A stretch of 60,854 bases of DNA from Flavobacterium gelidicaeli (GTDB taxonomy: Bacteria; Bacteroidota; Bacteroidia; Flavobacteriales; Flavobacteriaceae): assembly GCF_013294005.1 (NCBI RefSeq), contig NZ_JABSNK010000016.1:1-60854 (forward strand). Direction: 5' to 3'. Within the stretch, counting starts at the first letter, position 1. Each line of letters starts with the position of its first letter. The notes under the pieces were generated by a model. The model was not told where the DNA came from. It saw only the letters and a list, made by a program, of their open reading frames with translations, and did no database searches. The position numbers and the translations under genes are program-made. Below, piece by piece: positions 17,490 to 26,777 of this stretch.

Positions 17490-18212
17490 TTACATTTTAT
17501 GAATTATAAAAATAGTAGGTCGCTTGTGTAAATCAATTGTTTCTTTTTTCCAAGCTGCAATCTTCTTGGTCTTAATGTATTCTGTTGGTAAGGTGATGTC
17601 TGTAGCAATGCACAAATGCGTTTCAGGATTTAAGGTTTGCACCAAATCTTCTAGTAATTTATTGTTACGATACGGAGTTTCGATAAATATTTGAGATTGA
17701 TTTTTCTCGAAAGAGACTCTTTCTAAAGTTTTAAAACTGGCTCTTTTTTCGTCTTTTTCGATGGGTAAATAGCCATGAAAAGTAAAACTTTGTCCGTTCA
17801 TTCCTGAAGCCATCATGGCAAGTAATATAGATGAAGGTCCAACTAATGGTACGACTTGAATGCCTTTGTCATGCGCTAACTTTACAATTACAGCACCTGG
17901 ATCAGCAACTCCAGGACATCCCGCTTCACTCATTAGACCTACATTTTTCCCTTCTAACAAGGGTTTAATAAAGTCAAGGTGTTCTTTAACTTCAGTACGT
18001 TTATTTAATGTAAAAAGAATTAAATCAGATTGTTTTTTTTCAGGACTAACTTCTTTAATTGATTTACGAGCTGTTTTTTCGTTTTCAACAATATAATGGT
18101 CAATGAAATCAATGGTTCTTTTTACGGTTTGTGGTAAAACATCCATTGGGTCACATTCACCCATTGTAGTTGGAATTAAATATAATTTTCCTAGCGTATT
18201 GTTGGAATTCAT
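17490..18212 (-). CDS. RsmI-type tetrapyrrole-methylase-fold SAM methyltransferase
   Basis: A 240-residue protein of the TP-methylase fold. The motifs GLMSEAGCPGVADPGAVIV, VVPLVGPSSILLAMMASGM and QSFTFHGYLP are those of RsmI, which 2'-O-methylates C1402 of 16S rRNA. It is shorter than E. coli RsmI (286) and lacks its C-terminal part. Its opening LYLIPTTMGECDPMDVLP also differs from the usual RsmI opening. Flavobacteria may carry a second, full-length RsmI, so this could be a paralogue with another substrate. SAM-binding fold is firm; rRNA target is inferred. Confidence 0.8.
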   Translation of the reverse strand: MNSNNTLGKLYLIPTTMGECDPMDVLPQTVKRTIDFIDHYIVENEKTARKSIKEVSPEKKQSDLILFTLNKRTEVKEHLDFIKPLLEGKNVGLMSEAGCPGVADPGAVIVKLAHDKGIQVVPLVGPSSILLAMMASGMNGQSFTFHGYLPIEKDEKRASFKTLERVSFEKNQSQIFIETPYRNNKLLEDLVQTLNPETHLCIATDITLPTEYIKTKKIAAWKKETIDLHKRPTIFIIHKM

Positions 18213-18293
18213 TCTGCTTTTATTTTATCTGTAATTTAAATACAAAGAACGGAATTAATGTGGAAATAAGAAGTAGGAATCTTTTAAAATTGA

Positions 18294-18761
18294 TTATTTG
18301 TGTTTTTCAATTAATCTAGAAGCGATAATAGTGCAAGCTTCATCAAGCATGTCGTAAACAATTTCAAAACCATTAGACAAACCAAAATAAGGATCTGGAA
18401 CATCAACATTTTCATTTGGGAACAACTCATTTAGGATGATTTGTACTTTTTGTTTTTGTTCGGGATTGTCAGCTAATGCAATTACATTGTCATAATTAGA
18501 TTTGTCCATTACGTAGATATAGTCAAAAGCATCAAAGTCAGTTTTATTAAATTGCCTTCCTTTTTGTTTTGAAATATCTAAATGGTGTGCTTTTGCTGTA
18601 GCGATAGAACGCTTATCTGGAGAGCTACCTATGTGCCAAGAACCAGTTCCTGCAGAATCTACAGAAAAATTATTTTTAGGAAGTTTTGCAGCTAATATTC
18701 CTTCGGCCAGTGGCGACCTACAAATATTACCTAAACAAACCATAAGAATTTTTACGGCCAT
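18294..18761 (-). CDS. Low-molecular-weight protein-tyrosine phosphatase
   Basis: A 155-residue enzyme with the signature CLGNICRSPLAEG at about 9-21: nucleophile Cys9 and Arg15 (CX5R). The general acid is Asp123 in VPDPYFG. It hydrolyses phosphotyrosine in the cytoplasm; in many bacteria it opposes a capsule-linked tyrosine kinase, but none is nearby. It lies 7 bases after dnaA on the same strand, so it is almost certainly co-transcribed with dnaA. Confidence 0.95.
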   Translation of the reverse strand: MAVKILMVCLGNICRSPLAEGILAAKLPKNNFSVDSAGTGSWHIGSSPDKRSIATAKAHHLDISKQKGRQFNKTDFDAFDYIYVMDKSNYDNVIALADNPEQKQKVQIILNELFPNENVDVPDPYFGLSNGFEIVYDMLDEACTIIASRLIEKHK

Positions 18762-18768
18762 GGAATTT

Positions 18769-20196
18769 TTAAAGCGTTAGTTTTTTATGAATATCGTCTA
18801 CAAACTTTTTAAATTGTTTGTCAGTTGCAACTAAGTTATCGACAGTTTTGCAAGCGTGTAATACGGTTGCGTGATCGCGATCACCTATTTGTGAACCAAT
18901 GTTTGCTAAAGAAGCTTTTGTGAATTTCTTTGCAAAAAACATGGCTAACTGTCTTGCTTGAACAACGTGTCTTTTTCTTGTTTTTGATTGTAAAATCTCT
19001 AAATCTAATTGGAAATAATCCGAAACAATTTTCTGGATGTAATCAATAGAGATTTCGCGTTTTACATTTTTAACAAATTTTTCAACAACACTTTTAGCAA
19101 GATCAATTGTTACTTCTTTTTTATTGAAAGAAGATTGTGCAATTAATGATATGATTGCGCCTTCAAGTTCACGAACATTTGACTTGATGTTGCTGGCTAC
19201 GTATTCAATAATATCTTCAGGTATTTCAACACCATCACGATATAAAATATTTTTTACGATAGAAATTCTAGTTTCGTAATCTGGTTGGTGTAACTCAGCA
19301 GATAATCCCCATTTAAAACGGGATAATAAACGTTGTTCGATATCTTGCATATCTACTGGCGCTTTGTCAGAAGTAAGGATTACTTGTTTTCCGTTTTGAT
19401 GCAAGTAATTAAATATGTGAAAAAATACATCTTGCGTTCCTGATTTACCTGATAGGAATTGTACGTCGTCAATAATTAAAACATCAATAAGTTGGTAGAA
19501 GTGAATAAAGTCATTTCTATTGTTTTTCTTAACGGAGTCAATATATTGTTGCGTGAAAATTTCGGCAGATATATATAAAACCGTTTTTTCAGGATATTTG
19601 TCTTTTATTTCAACACCAATAGCGTGTGCTAAATGGGTTTTTCCTAAACCTACACCACCAAAAATAAGTAGCGGGTTAAATGAAGTTCCACCTGGTTTAT
19701 TGGCAACAGCCATACCTGCAGAACGCGCTAATCTATTGGAATCTCCTTCAAGGAAATTATCAAAGCTATAGTTAGGATTTAATTGAGATTCAATTTTTAA
19801 ATTTCTGATTCCTGGAATTACAAAAGGATTTTTTAATTCTGGATCTAAATTTTTAAAAGGAGCGTCTACATTTTGTGGTTTCATTGGAGCCCGATTTGCA
19901 CTTGGTAACTGCTCCGTAAACGGTTGTTTATTACCATAAGTGTTCTCCATCTTGATTTTATAAAGTAACTTTGCGTTTTTACCAAGTTCTTTTGTCAAGG
20001 CCACTTTTAACAATTTTACATAGTGCTCTTCTAGCCACTCGTAAAAAAATTTACTAGGAACTTGAATATATAATGCGTTATCGGTAAGTTCAACTGATTT
20101 GATTGGTTCAAACCAAGTCTTATAAGCTTGGTCTTGAATGTTGTCTTTGATAAAAGACAAACAGTTTTCCCATACTGATTGAGCAGTTTTGTTCAT
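18769..20196 (-). CDS. dnaA: Chromosomal replication initiator protein DnaA
   Basis: A 475-residue initiator. Domain I (about 1-85) has the SVWENCLSFIKDNI start. Domain III contains Walker A GGVGLGKTH (about 180-188) and Walker B LIIDDVQFLSGK. Domain IV ends with the DnaA-box recognition signature GDRDHATVLHACKTVDNL. DnaA-ATP unwinds oriC and acts as a transcription factor. The 196-base spacer upstream shows no TTATCCACA-like boxes, so the origin is probably not here. The phosphatase gene follows at 7 bases. The expected neighbour dnaN is absent, as is common in Bacteroidota. Confidence 0.98.
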   Translation of the reverse strand: MNKTAQSVWENCLSFIKDNIQDQAYKTWFEPIKSVELTDNALYIQVPSKFFYEWLEEHYVKLLKVALTKELGKNAKLLYKIKMENTYGNKQPFTEQLPSANRAPMKPQNVDAPFKNLDPELKNPFVIPGIRNLKIESQLNPNYSFDNFLEGDSNRLARSAGMAVANKPGGTSFNPLLIFGGVGLGKTHLAHAIGVEIKDKYPEKTVLYISAEIFTQQYIDSVKKNNRNDFIHFYQLIDVLIIDDVQFLSGKSGTQDVFFHIFNYLHQNGKQVILTSDKAPVDMQDIEQRLLSRFKWGLSAELHQPDYETRISIVKNILYRDGVEIPEDIIEYVASNIKSNVRELEGAIISLIAQSSFNKKEVTIDLAKSVVEKFVKNVKREISIDYIQKIVSDYFQLDLEILQSKTRKRHVVQARQLAMFFAKKFTKASLANIGSQIGDRDHATVLHACKTVDNLVATDKQFKKFVDDIHKKLTL

Positions 20197-20392
20197 AAAT
20201 TCTATTAAATTATTTTATTTAGTAATCGTTGTAATGTTAAAAAAAACGGTTGAAATGTTCTTTTTTTTCGGGGTAACAAATATGTGAACAAAATTCTATA
20301 AAAAAAAATTATTAGTGGTTGAATTTGAACTAATAATGTTGTAAGTACAGTAAAAGTATCAAAAAATAATAGTCAAAAATAGTATAAAAATT

Positions 20393-20797
20393 ATGAAAGA
20401 ACACGAATTAAAAGTGCGAGTGAGGTACTCAGAAACAGACCAAATGGGCGTGGTTTACCATGGTAATTATGCACAGTATTTTGAGATGGGACGCGTGGAA
20501 TGGCTTAGAAACCTTGGGATTTCTTATAAATGGATGGAGGAAAATGGAATCATGCTTCCTGTAGTTTCTTTAAATATGAATTACAAAAAACCAGCGCGCT
20601 ATGATGATTTGTTAACGATTAAAACAATATTGAAAAGTCAGACTTCTGTGAAGATAGAATTTGACTACGAGATCTACAATGAACAAATGGAGTTATTAAC
20701 AATCGCAAGTTCGATTTTGGTTTTTGTAGACATGAAAACGGGTCGGCCAACTGCGCCTCCAGAGTATGTTAAGGAAAAACTATTGCGATTACAATAA
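20393..20797 (+). CDS. YbgC/FcbC-type acyl-CoA thioesterase
   Basis: A 134-residue hot-dog-fold protein. The motif RYSETDQMGVVYHGNYAQYF, with Asp16 and His23, is the 4-hydroxybenzoyl-CoA thioesterase active site, and EMGRVEWLR follows. Such YbgC-like enzymes hydrolyse short-chain or acyl-ACP/CoA thioesters in the cytoplasm. It is divergent from dnaA and converges on the YigZ gene with only 20 bases between stops and no clear terminator. The physiological substrate is unknown. Confidence 0.9.
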   Translation: MKEHELKVRVRYSETDQMGVVYHGNYAQYFEMGRVEWLRNLGISYKWMEENGIMLPVVSLNMNYKKPARYDDLLTIKTILKSQTSVKIEFDYEIYNEQMELLTIASSILVFVDMKTGRPTAPPEYVKEKLLRLQ

Positions 20798-20817
20798 GGT
20801 ATTGCTTAGCGAGCTGA

Positions 20818-21450
20818 TTATTCCTTAATTTGGATATCAATTTCGTACAAAGAATGAAAAATGTCGGCAATTTGTTCGGCATTTTTTTTTCTTATTTTGA
20901 TCTCAATTATGCCTATTGGGAGTCCGGTTTCTTCTTTTATTTCCATTTCTTGAGTCACAATATCAAGGTTTTTTTCCTTGATTACACGCATCACTTTATT
21001 CATGTTTTTGTAATCAAAAGAGATTAAATAATGAATGTCAATCGTTTTTTCGATGATATCGCAACTTTCTAAGGTAATTTGTGCTGATGTTTTATAAGCA
21101 GAGATTAATCCTCCTACGCCTAGTTTTGTTCCTCCAAATAAGCGAACCACTATAACGACTGTATTGGTCACGTCAAACGACTGTAATTGTCCATAAATAG
21201 GCATTCCTGCACTATTGCTTGGTTCTCCATCGTCATTTGCACGATAAGTTATTGTATCAGTACCTATTTGATATGCATAACAAAAATGGCCCGCATGAGG
21301 GTGTTTCTTTTTTAAAGTCTCAATAATGGGCTTTAACTCCTCCTCTGAAGAAATAGGGAAAGCATATCCAAAAAATTTACTATTCTTTTCTTTAAATAAA
21401 GTTTCTTCTGATTCGAATGCAATGGTGTTGTAAGTGTCTTTAATTTCCAA
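20818..21450 (-). CDS. YigZ/IMPACT family protein
   Basis: A 210-residue protein of the UPF0029 (IMPACT) family. The N-terminal domain has HPHAGHFCYAYQIG, the block YRANDDGEPSNSAGMPIYG and VVRLFGGTKLGVGGL, all family hallmarks. A ferredoxin-like C-terminal domain (about 135-205) follows. Related YvyE and YigZ proteins are linked to translation or proline metabolism, but the role is not established. The start is TTG at 21450, as no in-frame ATG lies near and the product then begins MEIKDTY. Confidence 0.88.
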   Translation of the reverse strand: MEIKDTYNTIAFESEETLFKEKNSKFFGYAFPISSEEELKPIIETLKKKHPHAGHFCYAYQIGTDTITYRANDDGEPSNSAGMPIYGQLQSFDVTNTVVIVVRLFGGTKLGVGGLISAYKTSAQITLESCDIIEKTIDIHYLISFDYKNMNKVMRVIKEKNLDIVTQEMEIKEETGLPIGIIEIKIRKKNAEQIADIFHSLYEIDIQIKE

Positions 21451-21536
21451 TAGTTTTTTTAGATTATTTGTTTGCTAAATAAGTCTACAACGTCTTCTTA
21501 ATACTTGTCTAAATTGATAAATACGTTCCCAAATCA

Positions 21537-22580
21537 TCAATCATGATTGAATATTTTTATAAGTTCATCGTCAAGAATTGCAAATTTTTCTAGATTTTTC
21601 CTTGCTATTTCAGGAGCTGTAGTTCCTGTTTTAAAGGATGCGTTTCCTATGAAGATGCGTGCTTCATCCCATAAATTAGCAGTTATAAATGTCTGTAAAG
21701 TTTGTCGGCCTCCTTCAATAATCACAGATTGTATTTTGTGTTTGTATAATACTTCGGTAACTTGAGACGCTATATTTTGTTCAAAGTCTATACTTTCAAA
21801 GAGGCAGTTTTCTTGTTGTGTTTCCGGTTTAGATTTTGATATAAAAATTGTTTTAACTTGATTGTCAAAAACATGGAGTGAGTTTGGAATTCTATTATTT
21901 TGATCTAAAACCACACGCACAGGATTAGCTCCTGTCCAATCTCTAACATCTAGTTTTGGGTTGTCATCAAGAACGGTTTGCGTTCCTACAAGAATGGCTT
22001 GCTCTTCACTTCGCCATTTATGTACTAATTGTCTTGAATAAGCATTTGTAATCCAAACCGGTTTTTGTTCGTCTTTACTTTCGGGTGCAATAAATCCATC
22101 ATTGCTTTCGGCCCATTTTAAAATAATGTAGGGTCTTTTCTTTAAATGAAAGGTAAAAAAACGTTTGTTGAGTTGGTTGCATTCTTTTTCTAAAATACCC
22201 ACAGTAACTTTTGCACCAGCGGCAACTAATCTCTTAATTCCGTTTCCTGCTACTTGAATGTTTGGGTCAACTGTACCAACCACTACGTAGGGAATCTCAT
22301 TTTTTATAATCAAATCACAACAAGGAGGTGTTTTTCCAAAATGGCTACAAGGTTCTAAACTAACGTAAATGGTTGCTTTTTTAAGCAGCGATTTATCTTT
22401 AACGGAGTTTATTGCGTTTACTTCGGCATGCCCTTCCCCCGATTTTTTATGCCAGCCTTCACCAATTATAGTATCATTATAAACAATAACGCTACCCACC
22501 ATAGGGTTTGGGTAGGTAGTTCCTAAACCGTTTTTGGCTAAGGCAATGCAACGCTCGATGTATTTTTCATGTATATTCAC
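21537..22580 (-). CDS. ribD: Bifunctional riboflavin biosynthesis protein RibD
   Basis: Two-domain enzyme: a deaminase (about 1-145) with zinc motifs GEGHAEVNA and LEPCSHFGKTPPC, and a reductase (about 150-347). Together they convert the GTP-derived pyrimidine to 5-amino-6-ribitylamino-uracil phosphate in the cytoplasm. I start it at GTG 22580 (347 residues), not at a possible ATG at 22625. The extra 15 residues are unlike any RibD start, whereas VNIHEKYIERCIALA fits. A -7 box (TACTTTTG) lies at 22585-22592, inside the longer version, so the message should begin at or near the GTG. The distal ribE/ribA/ribB genes are not in this window. Confidence 0.93.
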   Translation of the reverse strand: MNIHEKYIERCIALAKNGLGTTYPNPMVGSVIVYNDTIIGEGWHKKSGEGHAEVNAINSVKDKSLLKKATIYVSLEPCSHFGKTPPCCDLIIKNEIPYVVVGTVDPNIQVAGNGIKRLVAAGAKVTVGILEKECNQLNKRFFTFHLKKRPYIILKWAESNDGFIAPESKDEQKPVWITNAYSRQLVHKWRSEEQAILVGTQTVLDDNPKLDVRDWTGANPVRVVLDQNNRIPNSLHVFDNQVKTIFISKSKPETQQENCLFESIDFEQNIASQVTEVLYKHKIQSVIIEGGRQTLQTFITANLWDEARIFIGNASFKTGTTAPEIARKNLEKFAILDDELIKIFNHD

Positions 22581-22584
22581 AATG

Positions 22585-22592
22585 CAAAAGTA
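22585..22592 (-). promoter_or_regulatory. -7 box of ribD, just before its GTG start
   Basis: Minus strand TACTTTTG is a perfect TAnnTTTG match, ending 4 bases from the GTG at 22580. Transcription would start at or within a few bases of the start codon, implying a leaderless or nearly leaderless message. Confidence 0.6.
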
Positions 22593-22663
22593 ATTATTTT
22601 TAGGCTGAAGCCGAAGGATTAACATTAGTTTTGAAACTACAGTAAATTACAACAAACTATTTC

Positions 22664-22671
22664 TATTTTTG
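22664..22671 (+). promoter_or_regulatory. Candidate -7 box of the GNAT gene
   Basis: TATTTTTG matches TAnnTTTG, 25 bases before the ATG at 22697. The nearest upstream TTG (22631-22633) is about 30 bases away, too far for a typical -33. Confidence 0.5.
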
Positions 22672-22696
22672 TCCTATTATAATTAAGTAGTAGATA

Positions 22697-23182
22697 ATGG
22701 AGAATTGTATTATTAGAAAAATTGAAAAAAAAGACAATCAAGCCGTAGCAGCTTTGATACGTGCTGTTTTTGACGAAATGAATATTCCAAAAGTAGGAAC
22801 TGCATATGAAGATCCTTATTTGGATTTAATGTTTGAAGAATATAGTAAACCAAAATCTGTTTATTATGTACTTGAAAAAGAGGATAAGATTGTAGGTGTA
22901 GCCGGAATTGCACCCTTAGAAAATGAAGCAGAATCCATTTGTGAATTGCAAAAAATGTATTTTCTGCCAGAAACAAGAGGATTAGGTCTTGGTGCTAAAA
23001 TGATGGATACTTGCTTAAAAAATGCAAAAGAGATGGGGTTTGAAAGCTGTTATCTAGAAACAATGCCTTTTATGCTTGGTGCTCAAAAATTATATAAAAA
23101 ATCAGGTTTTAAATACATTGATGGTCCAATGGGAAGTACGGGACATACCTCATGCCCAATTTGGATGTTGAAAAAACTATAA
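22697..23182 (+). CDS. GNAT-family N-acetyltransferase
   Basis: A 161-residue single-domain GNAT enzyme. The acetyl-CoA loop is in MYFLPETRGLGLGAKMMD (R/Q-x-x-G-x-G/A pattern at about 96-101), and the C-terminal LGAQKLYKKSGFKYIDGPMG fits the family. The substrate is unknown. It is the first gene of a plus-strand pair with prmC (45-base gap) and is divergent from ribD. Confidence 0.88.
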   Translation: MENCIIRKIEKKDNQAVAALIRAVFDEMNIPKVGTAYEDPYLDLMFEEYSKPKSVYYVLEKEDKIVGVAGIAPLENEAESICELQKMYFLPETRGLGLGAKMMDTCLKNAKEMGFESCYLETMPFMLGAQKLYKKSGFKYIDGPMGSTGHTSCPIWMLKKL

Positions 23183-23227
23183 GTAAATGAATTATGAATC
23201 TTGGATTTATAAAGCAATAGAAATAAA

Positions 23228-24082
23228 ATGAAAATTAAACAGTATCGAGACCAGTTTATTCAAGCACTTTCTCCTATACACGGTGAAGACGAAGCGGAGA
23301 GTTTCTTTTATTTAATATTAGAAGATAAAAACCAATTAAAAAGAATTGATTTGGCTCTGCAGCCAGACTTAGTATTTTCTCAAGAAGAATTAGTGGTTTG
23401 GAACACGCTTTTAGAACAATTAAAATTAGAAATTCCAGTGCAGTATTTGCTGGGAAACACTAGTTTTTACGGATTAGAATTTGAGGTAAATGAACACGTT
23501 TTGATTCCGAGATCAGAAACTGAAGAATTGGTTGAGTGGATTGTAAGCGACTGTTTGAAAAGATCAGAAATAAAGAGTTTGAAAATTCTAGATATTGGTA
23601 CCGGTAGCGGATGTATTGCTATTGCTTTAGCTAAGAACGTTCCAAATGCTCAAGTTTTTGCAATTGATGTTTCGGAGAATGCTTTGGCTACAGCCAAAAT
23701 AAATGCCGCAAATAATGATGTTAAAGTCACTTTTTTACTGCAAAATATCCTTGAAACCAAAGATTTAAACCAACAGTTTGATATTATCGTTTCTAATCCT
23801 CCTTATGTTCGGAATTTAGAAAAGCAGGAAATTAAAAAGAATGTTTTAGACAATGAACCTCATTTAGCACTTTTTGTAGAAGATGATGATGCTTTGATTT
23901 TTTATCGAAAAATAGCCGAGCTTGCCCAGAAAAATCTAGTTCCAAGCGGGCAGTTGTATTTTGAAATTAATCAATATTTAGGTAAAGAAACGGTTGCTTT
24001 GCTGGATGAATTGCAATTTAAAAACACCCAGCTGCGAAAAGATATTTATGGAAACGACCGCATGACAAAAAGCAGTTTGTAA
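23228..24082 (+). CDS. prmC: Peptide chain release factor N5-glutamine methyltransferase
   Basis: A 284-residue methyltransferase that modifies the Gln of the GGQ motif in release factors RF1 and RF2. The SAM motif LDIGTGSGCIAIAL is at about 111-124 and the catalytic NPPYVR at 180-185. The N-terminal helical domain (about 1-85) is the substrate-binding domain, with VQYLLGNTSFYGLEF. Length is usual (277 in E. coli). It converges on an ABC permease gene with 13 bases between stops and no hairpin between. Confidence 0.96.
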   Translation: MKIKQYRDQFIQALSPIHGEDEAESFFYLILEDKNQLKRIDLALQPDLVFSQEELVVWNTLLEQLKLEIPVQYLLGNTSFYGLEFEVNEHVLIPRSETEELVEWIVSDCLKRSEIKSLKILDIGTGSGCIAIALAKNVPNAQVFAIDVSENALATAKINAANNDVKVTFLLQNILETKDLNQQFDIIVSNPPYVRNLEKQEIKKNVLDNEPHLALFVEDDDALIFYRKIAELAQKNLVPSGQLYFEINQYLGKETVALLDELQFKNTQLRKDIYGNDRMTKSSL

Positions 24083-24095
24083 TAGTTATTGATCT

Positions 24096-25340
24096 CTATT
24101 CGTAGCGCAAAGATTCAATGGGGTCTAGTTTAGACGCTTTTAAAGCAGGGTATAATCCTGAAATAATGGCTACAATAAAACTAGTGATAAATGCAGCAAG
24201 CATTGCCATCCACGGAATCACAAACACAAATCCCATTGCAGTTGCAATACCAAAACCAATAAGGACACCAAAAATAATTCCTACAATTCCACCTAATTGG
24301 CCTATTATTAAAGTCTCTATGAAAAATTGGTAAGCAATTGTACTTCTTTTTGCTCCAAGTGCTTTTCTTACTCCTATTTCACGAGTCCTATCGGTTACAG
24401 ATACAAACATGATGTTCATTAATGCTATTGAAGAACCTAATATGGTAATGATACCAATAAACCAAGAGGCGATTCCTAAATATTGTGTGATGCTTAGGAT
24501 TCGATTTATCAAATCATCGGAACGAACAATACCAAAGTTATTGTCTTTTATAGGACTCAACTTTCTTACCCTACGCATGGTGCTATTGGCATTATCAATG
24601 GCTTCTTCAAGAAATTGCTTGTTAGAAACCATGACACTCATCGTGTAGTTAATATTAGGTGCGGTAAATAAAGATCGCGCGACTTGTATAGGAATTAGGA
24701 CACGTAAATCTTGGCTGTTGCCAAAAGTAGACCCCTTTTCTTTTAAGATTCCTATTACTTTAAAACGAGCACCACGAATCGAAATTATTTTATCAATTGG
24801 ATTGATATCTTTTAATAATCCTTTTCCAAAATCAGAACCTACAATACAAGAATAGGTATTGTTACTAATATCAAAATTGGTAAAATTACGTCCTAAATCG
24901 GTTTCTAATCCAGAATTAGTTAAGAAGAATTCGTCTACACCTAGAACCGATATTTCTGGATCGGTTTTATTGGCTTCATATTTTACCTCGGCAGATGAAG
25001 TTGCCGTAAATGAAACTGATGTTTCGGTAAAAGGGTATTTGTATTTATTCTTGAATGCTACTGCTTCAGGATAGGAAATTATAGGATTGATTACTTCTCG
25101 CTCATCGCCACCACGTCTACGAGTGGTGTTTTCATATTGCTTTATATTGAAGGTATTGGCACCCATAGAAGCAAAATCGGAAGAAATAGTATTCTCCAAT
25201 GCCGAAACAACGGTTAGGATACCAACCAAAGCGGTAATTCCTATAGCAATAATAATTACGGTAAGAATAGTTCTTAGCATTTGAGTTCTAATGGAACCTA
25301 TAGCAATCCGTACATTTTCTTTGAATAAATTTAGCATCAT
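24096..25340 (-). CDS. MacB-like ABC transporter permease
   Basis: A 414-residue inner-membrane protein with the MacB topology: one membrane segment at about 20-42, a large periplasmic domain (about 45-280), then three membrane segments in the last 130 residues. The SVTDRTREIGVRKALGAKR motif and the end GLYPALKASKLDPIESLRYE are family signatures. Such permeases power extrusion or lipoprotein-related work with a partner ATPase and often a membrane-fusion protein; neither is adjacent here. Paired starts ATG 25340 and 25337 are both possible. Transported substrate unknown. Confidence 0.9.
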   Translation of the reverse strand: MMLNLFKENVRIAIGSIRTQMLRTILTVIIIAIGITALVGILTVVSALENTISSDFASMGANTFNIKQYENTTRRRGGDEREVINPIISYPEAVAFKNKYKYPFTETSVSFTATSSAEVKYEANKTDPEISVLGVDEFFLTNSGLETDLGRNFTNFDISNNTYSCIVGSDFGKGLLKDINPIDKIISIRGARFKVIGILKEKGSTFGNSQDLRVLIPIQVARSLFTAPNINYTMSVMVSNKQFLEEAIDNANSTMRRVRKLSPIKDNNFGIVRSDDLINRILSITQYLGIASWFIGIITILGSSIALMNIMFVSVTDRTREIGVRKALGAKRSTIAYQFFIETLIIGQLGGIVGIIFGVLIGFGIATAMGFVFVIPWMAMLAAFITSFIVAIISGLYPALKASKLDPIESLRYE

Positions 25341-25479
25341 ACTAGTTTGACACGAAAATACAATTTTTGTTACAAGTTTGTTTTACAAGAAGTGTTTTTT
25401 ATTTTATAAATAAGAAATTTACTGTTTAAAAATTGCATATTTGTTTGATTTCTAGAAATTTAATTTACAAATTTAAAAA

Positions 25480-26649
25480 ATGAATAACATCTTTTTTACT
25501 CTTTGCTGTCTCGTTTTTATCAGCAGTGTAGGACGCTCACAGGTTTTCAATGTTAACAAATTAATTGTTGATAAAGAGACAAAATTTCCTTTAGAAAATG
25601 TTAGCGTTTCTAATGATATTGATAACTCCTCAACAAATCATGAAGGTTTTTTTATTTTTAATTCCAGCAAAAATGAAATTAATTTTAATTTATTAGGTTA
25701 CAACTCCATTAAAAGTACTTTCGATGCTATAGCAAAAAAGGACACTGTTTTTATGGAATCCAAAGCTTTTATATTAGATGAAGTACTTGTTTCGAATGTT
25801 GAGCCTTTTATGAAAAAAGTATATGATAAAATGAGCGATAATTTTATCAAGGAGTATACAGTTAATTTCTTTTTAAGAAGTATATTGAAAAATGAGGATA
25901 GTATTATTGTTTTACAAGATATTCAGGGTAAAAGAGGGAGGTATGATAACTCAAAATATCCTTATGACATCGAGGTCTTAAATATGAGAAAGACAAGTTT
26001 GTTCGAAAAAAAGAATGCTATCGATTTTACATTGCCTGACTTTAATCAGTTTTTTAGCCCGCCAATACCAATTAGAGAGAAGACGAATTTTACGGAGGTA
26101 ATTTATAATGATGCTGATTTTCGAAAAATAGTATTTGAAGGAAAGGAGAAAAATGCTTGGGGACAGACGCTCAAAGGCTATTTTATTATCAATAAGAATG
26201 ACTATGCTATCGTGGAGCATTATATCTCACTTTATGATAATCCTGATCTAATACCCTATGTGAAATTCACATTATCGAGTATGCGCTATAAAACAACAAA
26301 CTATGAGCGATTTTTTAGTTACAGTAAAAATGAAATTTTAAATAAATATTATTTAAAAAGTTCAAAACTTAATACGCAGTTAGAAGTTTTGAGAAATAAA
26401 AAAGATACAAAACCAGCTTATGTTGATTTTGCAATGGACTATTTTATAACCAATGCAGTAACTCGCGATAAGGTGGAATCTAATTTCTCTGTTGATAAAG
26501 ATATATTCAAGGCTAAGTTTCCTTATTCGGCCGATTTTTGGAACAATCAAAATCAACTACCATTAACAACGGAATTAAAAGTATTTTTGAAAAAAGTATC
26601 TCAAAATAAAGATAAAAAGAAGGAATTTGAGATAATAGGGAATTTCTAA
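25480..26649 (+). CDS. Secreted protein with CarboxypepD-regulatory-like domain
   Basis: A 389-residue protein with a signal peptide (about 1-21, ending GRSQ). It then has a CarboxypepD_reg-like beta-sandwich (about 25-100): VDKETKFPLENVSVSN, NHEGFFIFN and FILDEVLVSN are the usual elements of this domain in Bacteroidota envelope proteins. The rest (about 105-389) is beta-rich with many aromatic residues and matches nothing I can name. It lacks a TonB plug or barrel ending. It is probably periplasmic or outer-membrane attached. The gene is divergent from the MacB-like permease and 128 bases upstream of hisS. Confidence 0.65.
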   Translation: MNNIFFTLCCLVFISSVGRSQVFNVNKLIVDKETKFPLENVSVSNDIDNSSTNHEGFFIFNSSKNEINFNLLGYNSIKSTFDAIAKKDTVFMESKAFILDEVLVSNVEPFMKKVYDKMSDNFIKEYTVNFFLRSILKNEDSIIVLQDIQGKRGRYDNSKYPYDIEVLNMRKTSLFEKKNAIDFTLPDFNQFFSPPIPIREKTNFTEVIYNDADFRKIVFEGKEKNAWGQTLKGYFIINKNDYAIVEHYISLYDNPDLIPYVKFTLSSMRYKTTNYERFFSYSKNEILNKYYLKSSKLNTQLEVLRNKKDTKPAYVDFAMDYFITNAVTRDKVESNFSVDKDIFKAKFPYSADFWNNQNQLPLTTELKVFLKKVSQNKDKKKEFEIIGNF

Positions 26650-26777
26650 AAATGTTTATTTAAAAAATTAGATATTTGCAGTCCTATTTATGAAGTTAAA
26701 ATAAAAAACAGTGATTTCAATAATCGGTTTTAGTTTGTAATTCATAATATATCATTTAAAATTCATAACTTATTATA

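Noticed and set aside
20197..20392. Replication origin next to dnaA
   Set aside because: No cluster of TTATCCACA-like boxes or AT-rich 13-mers beyond background; in Bacteroidota the origin is often elsewhere.
22581..22625. Longer RibD starting at ATG 22625
   Set aside because: The extra residues do not match RibD starts and overlap the predicted -7 box.
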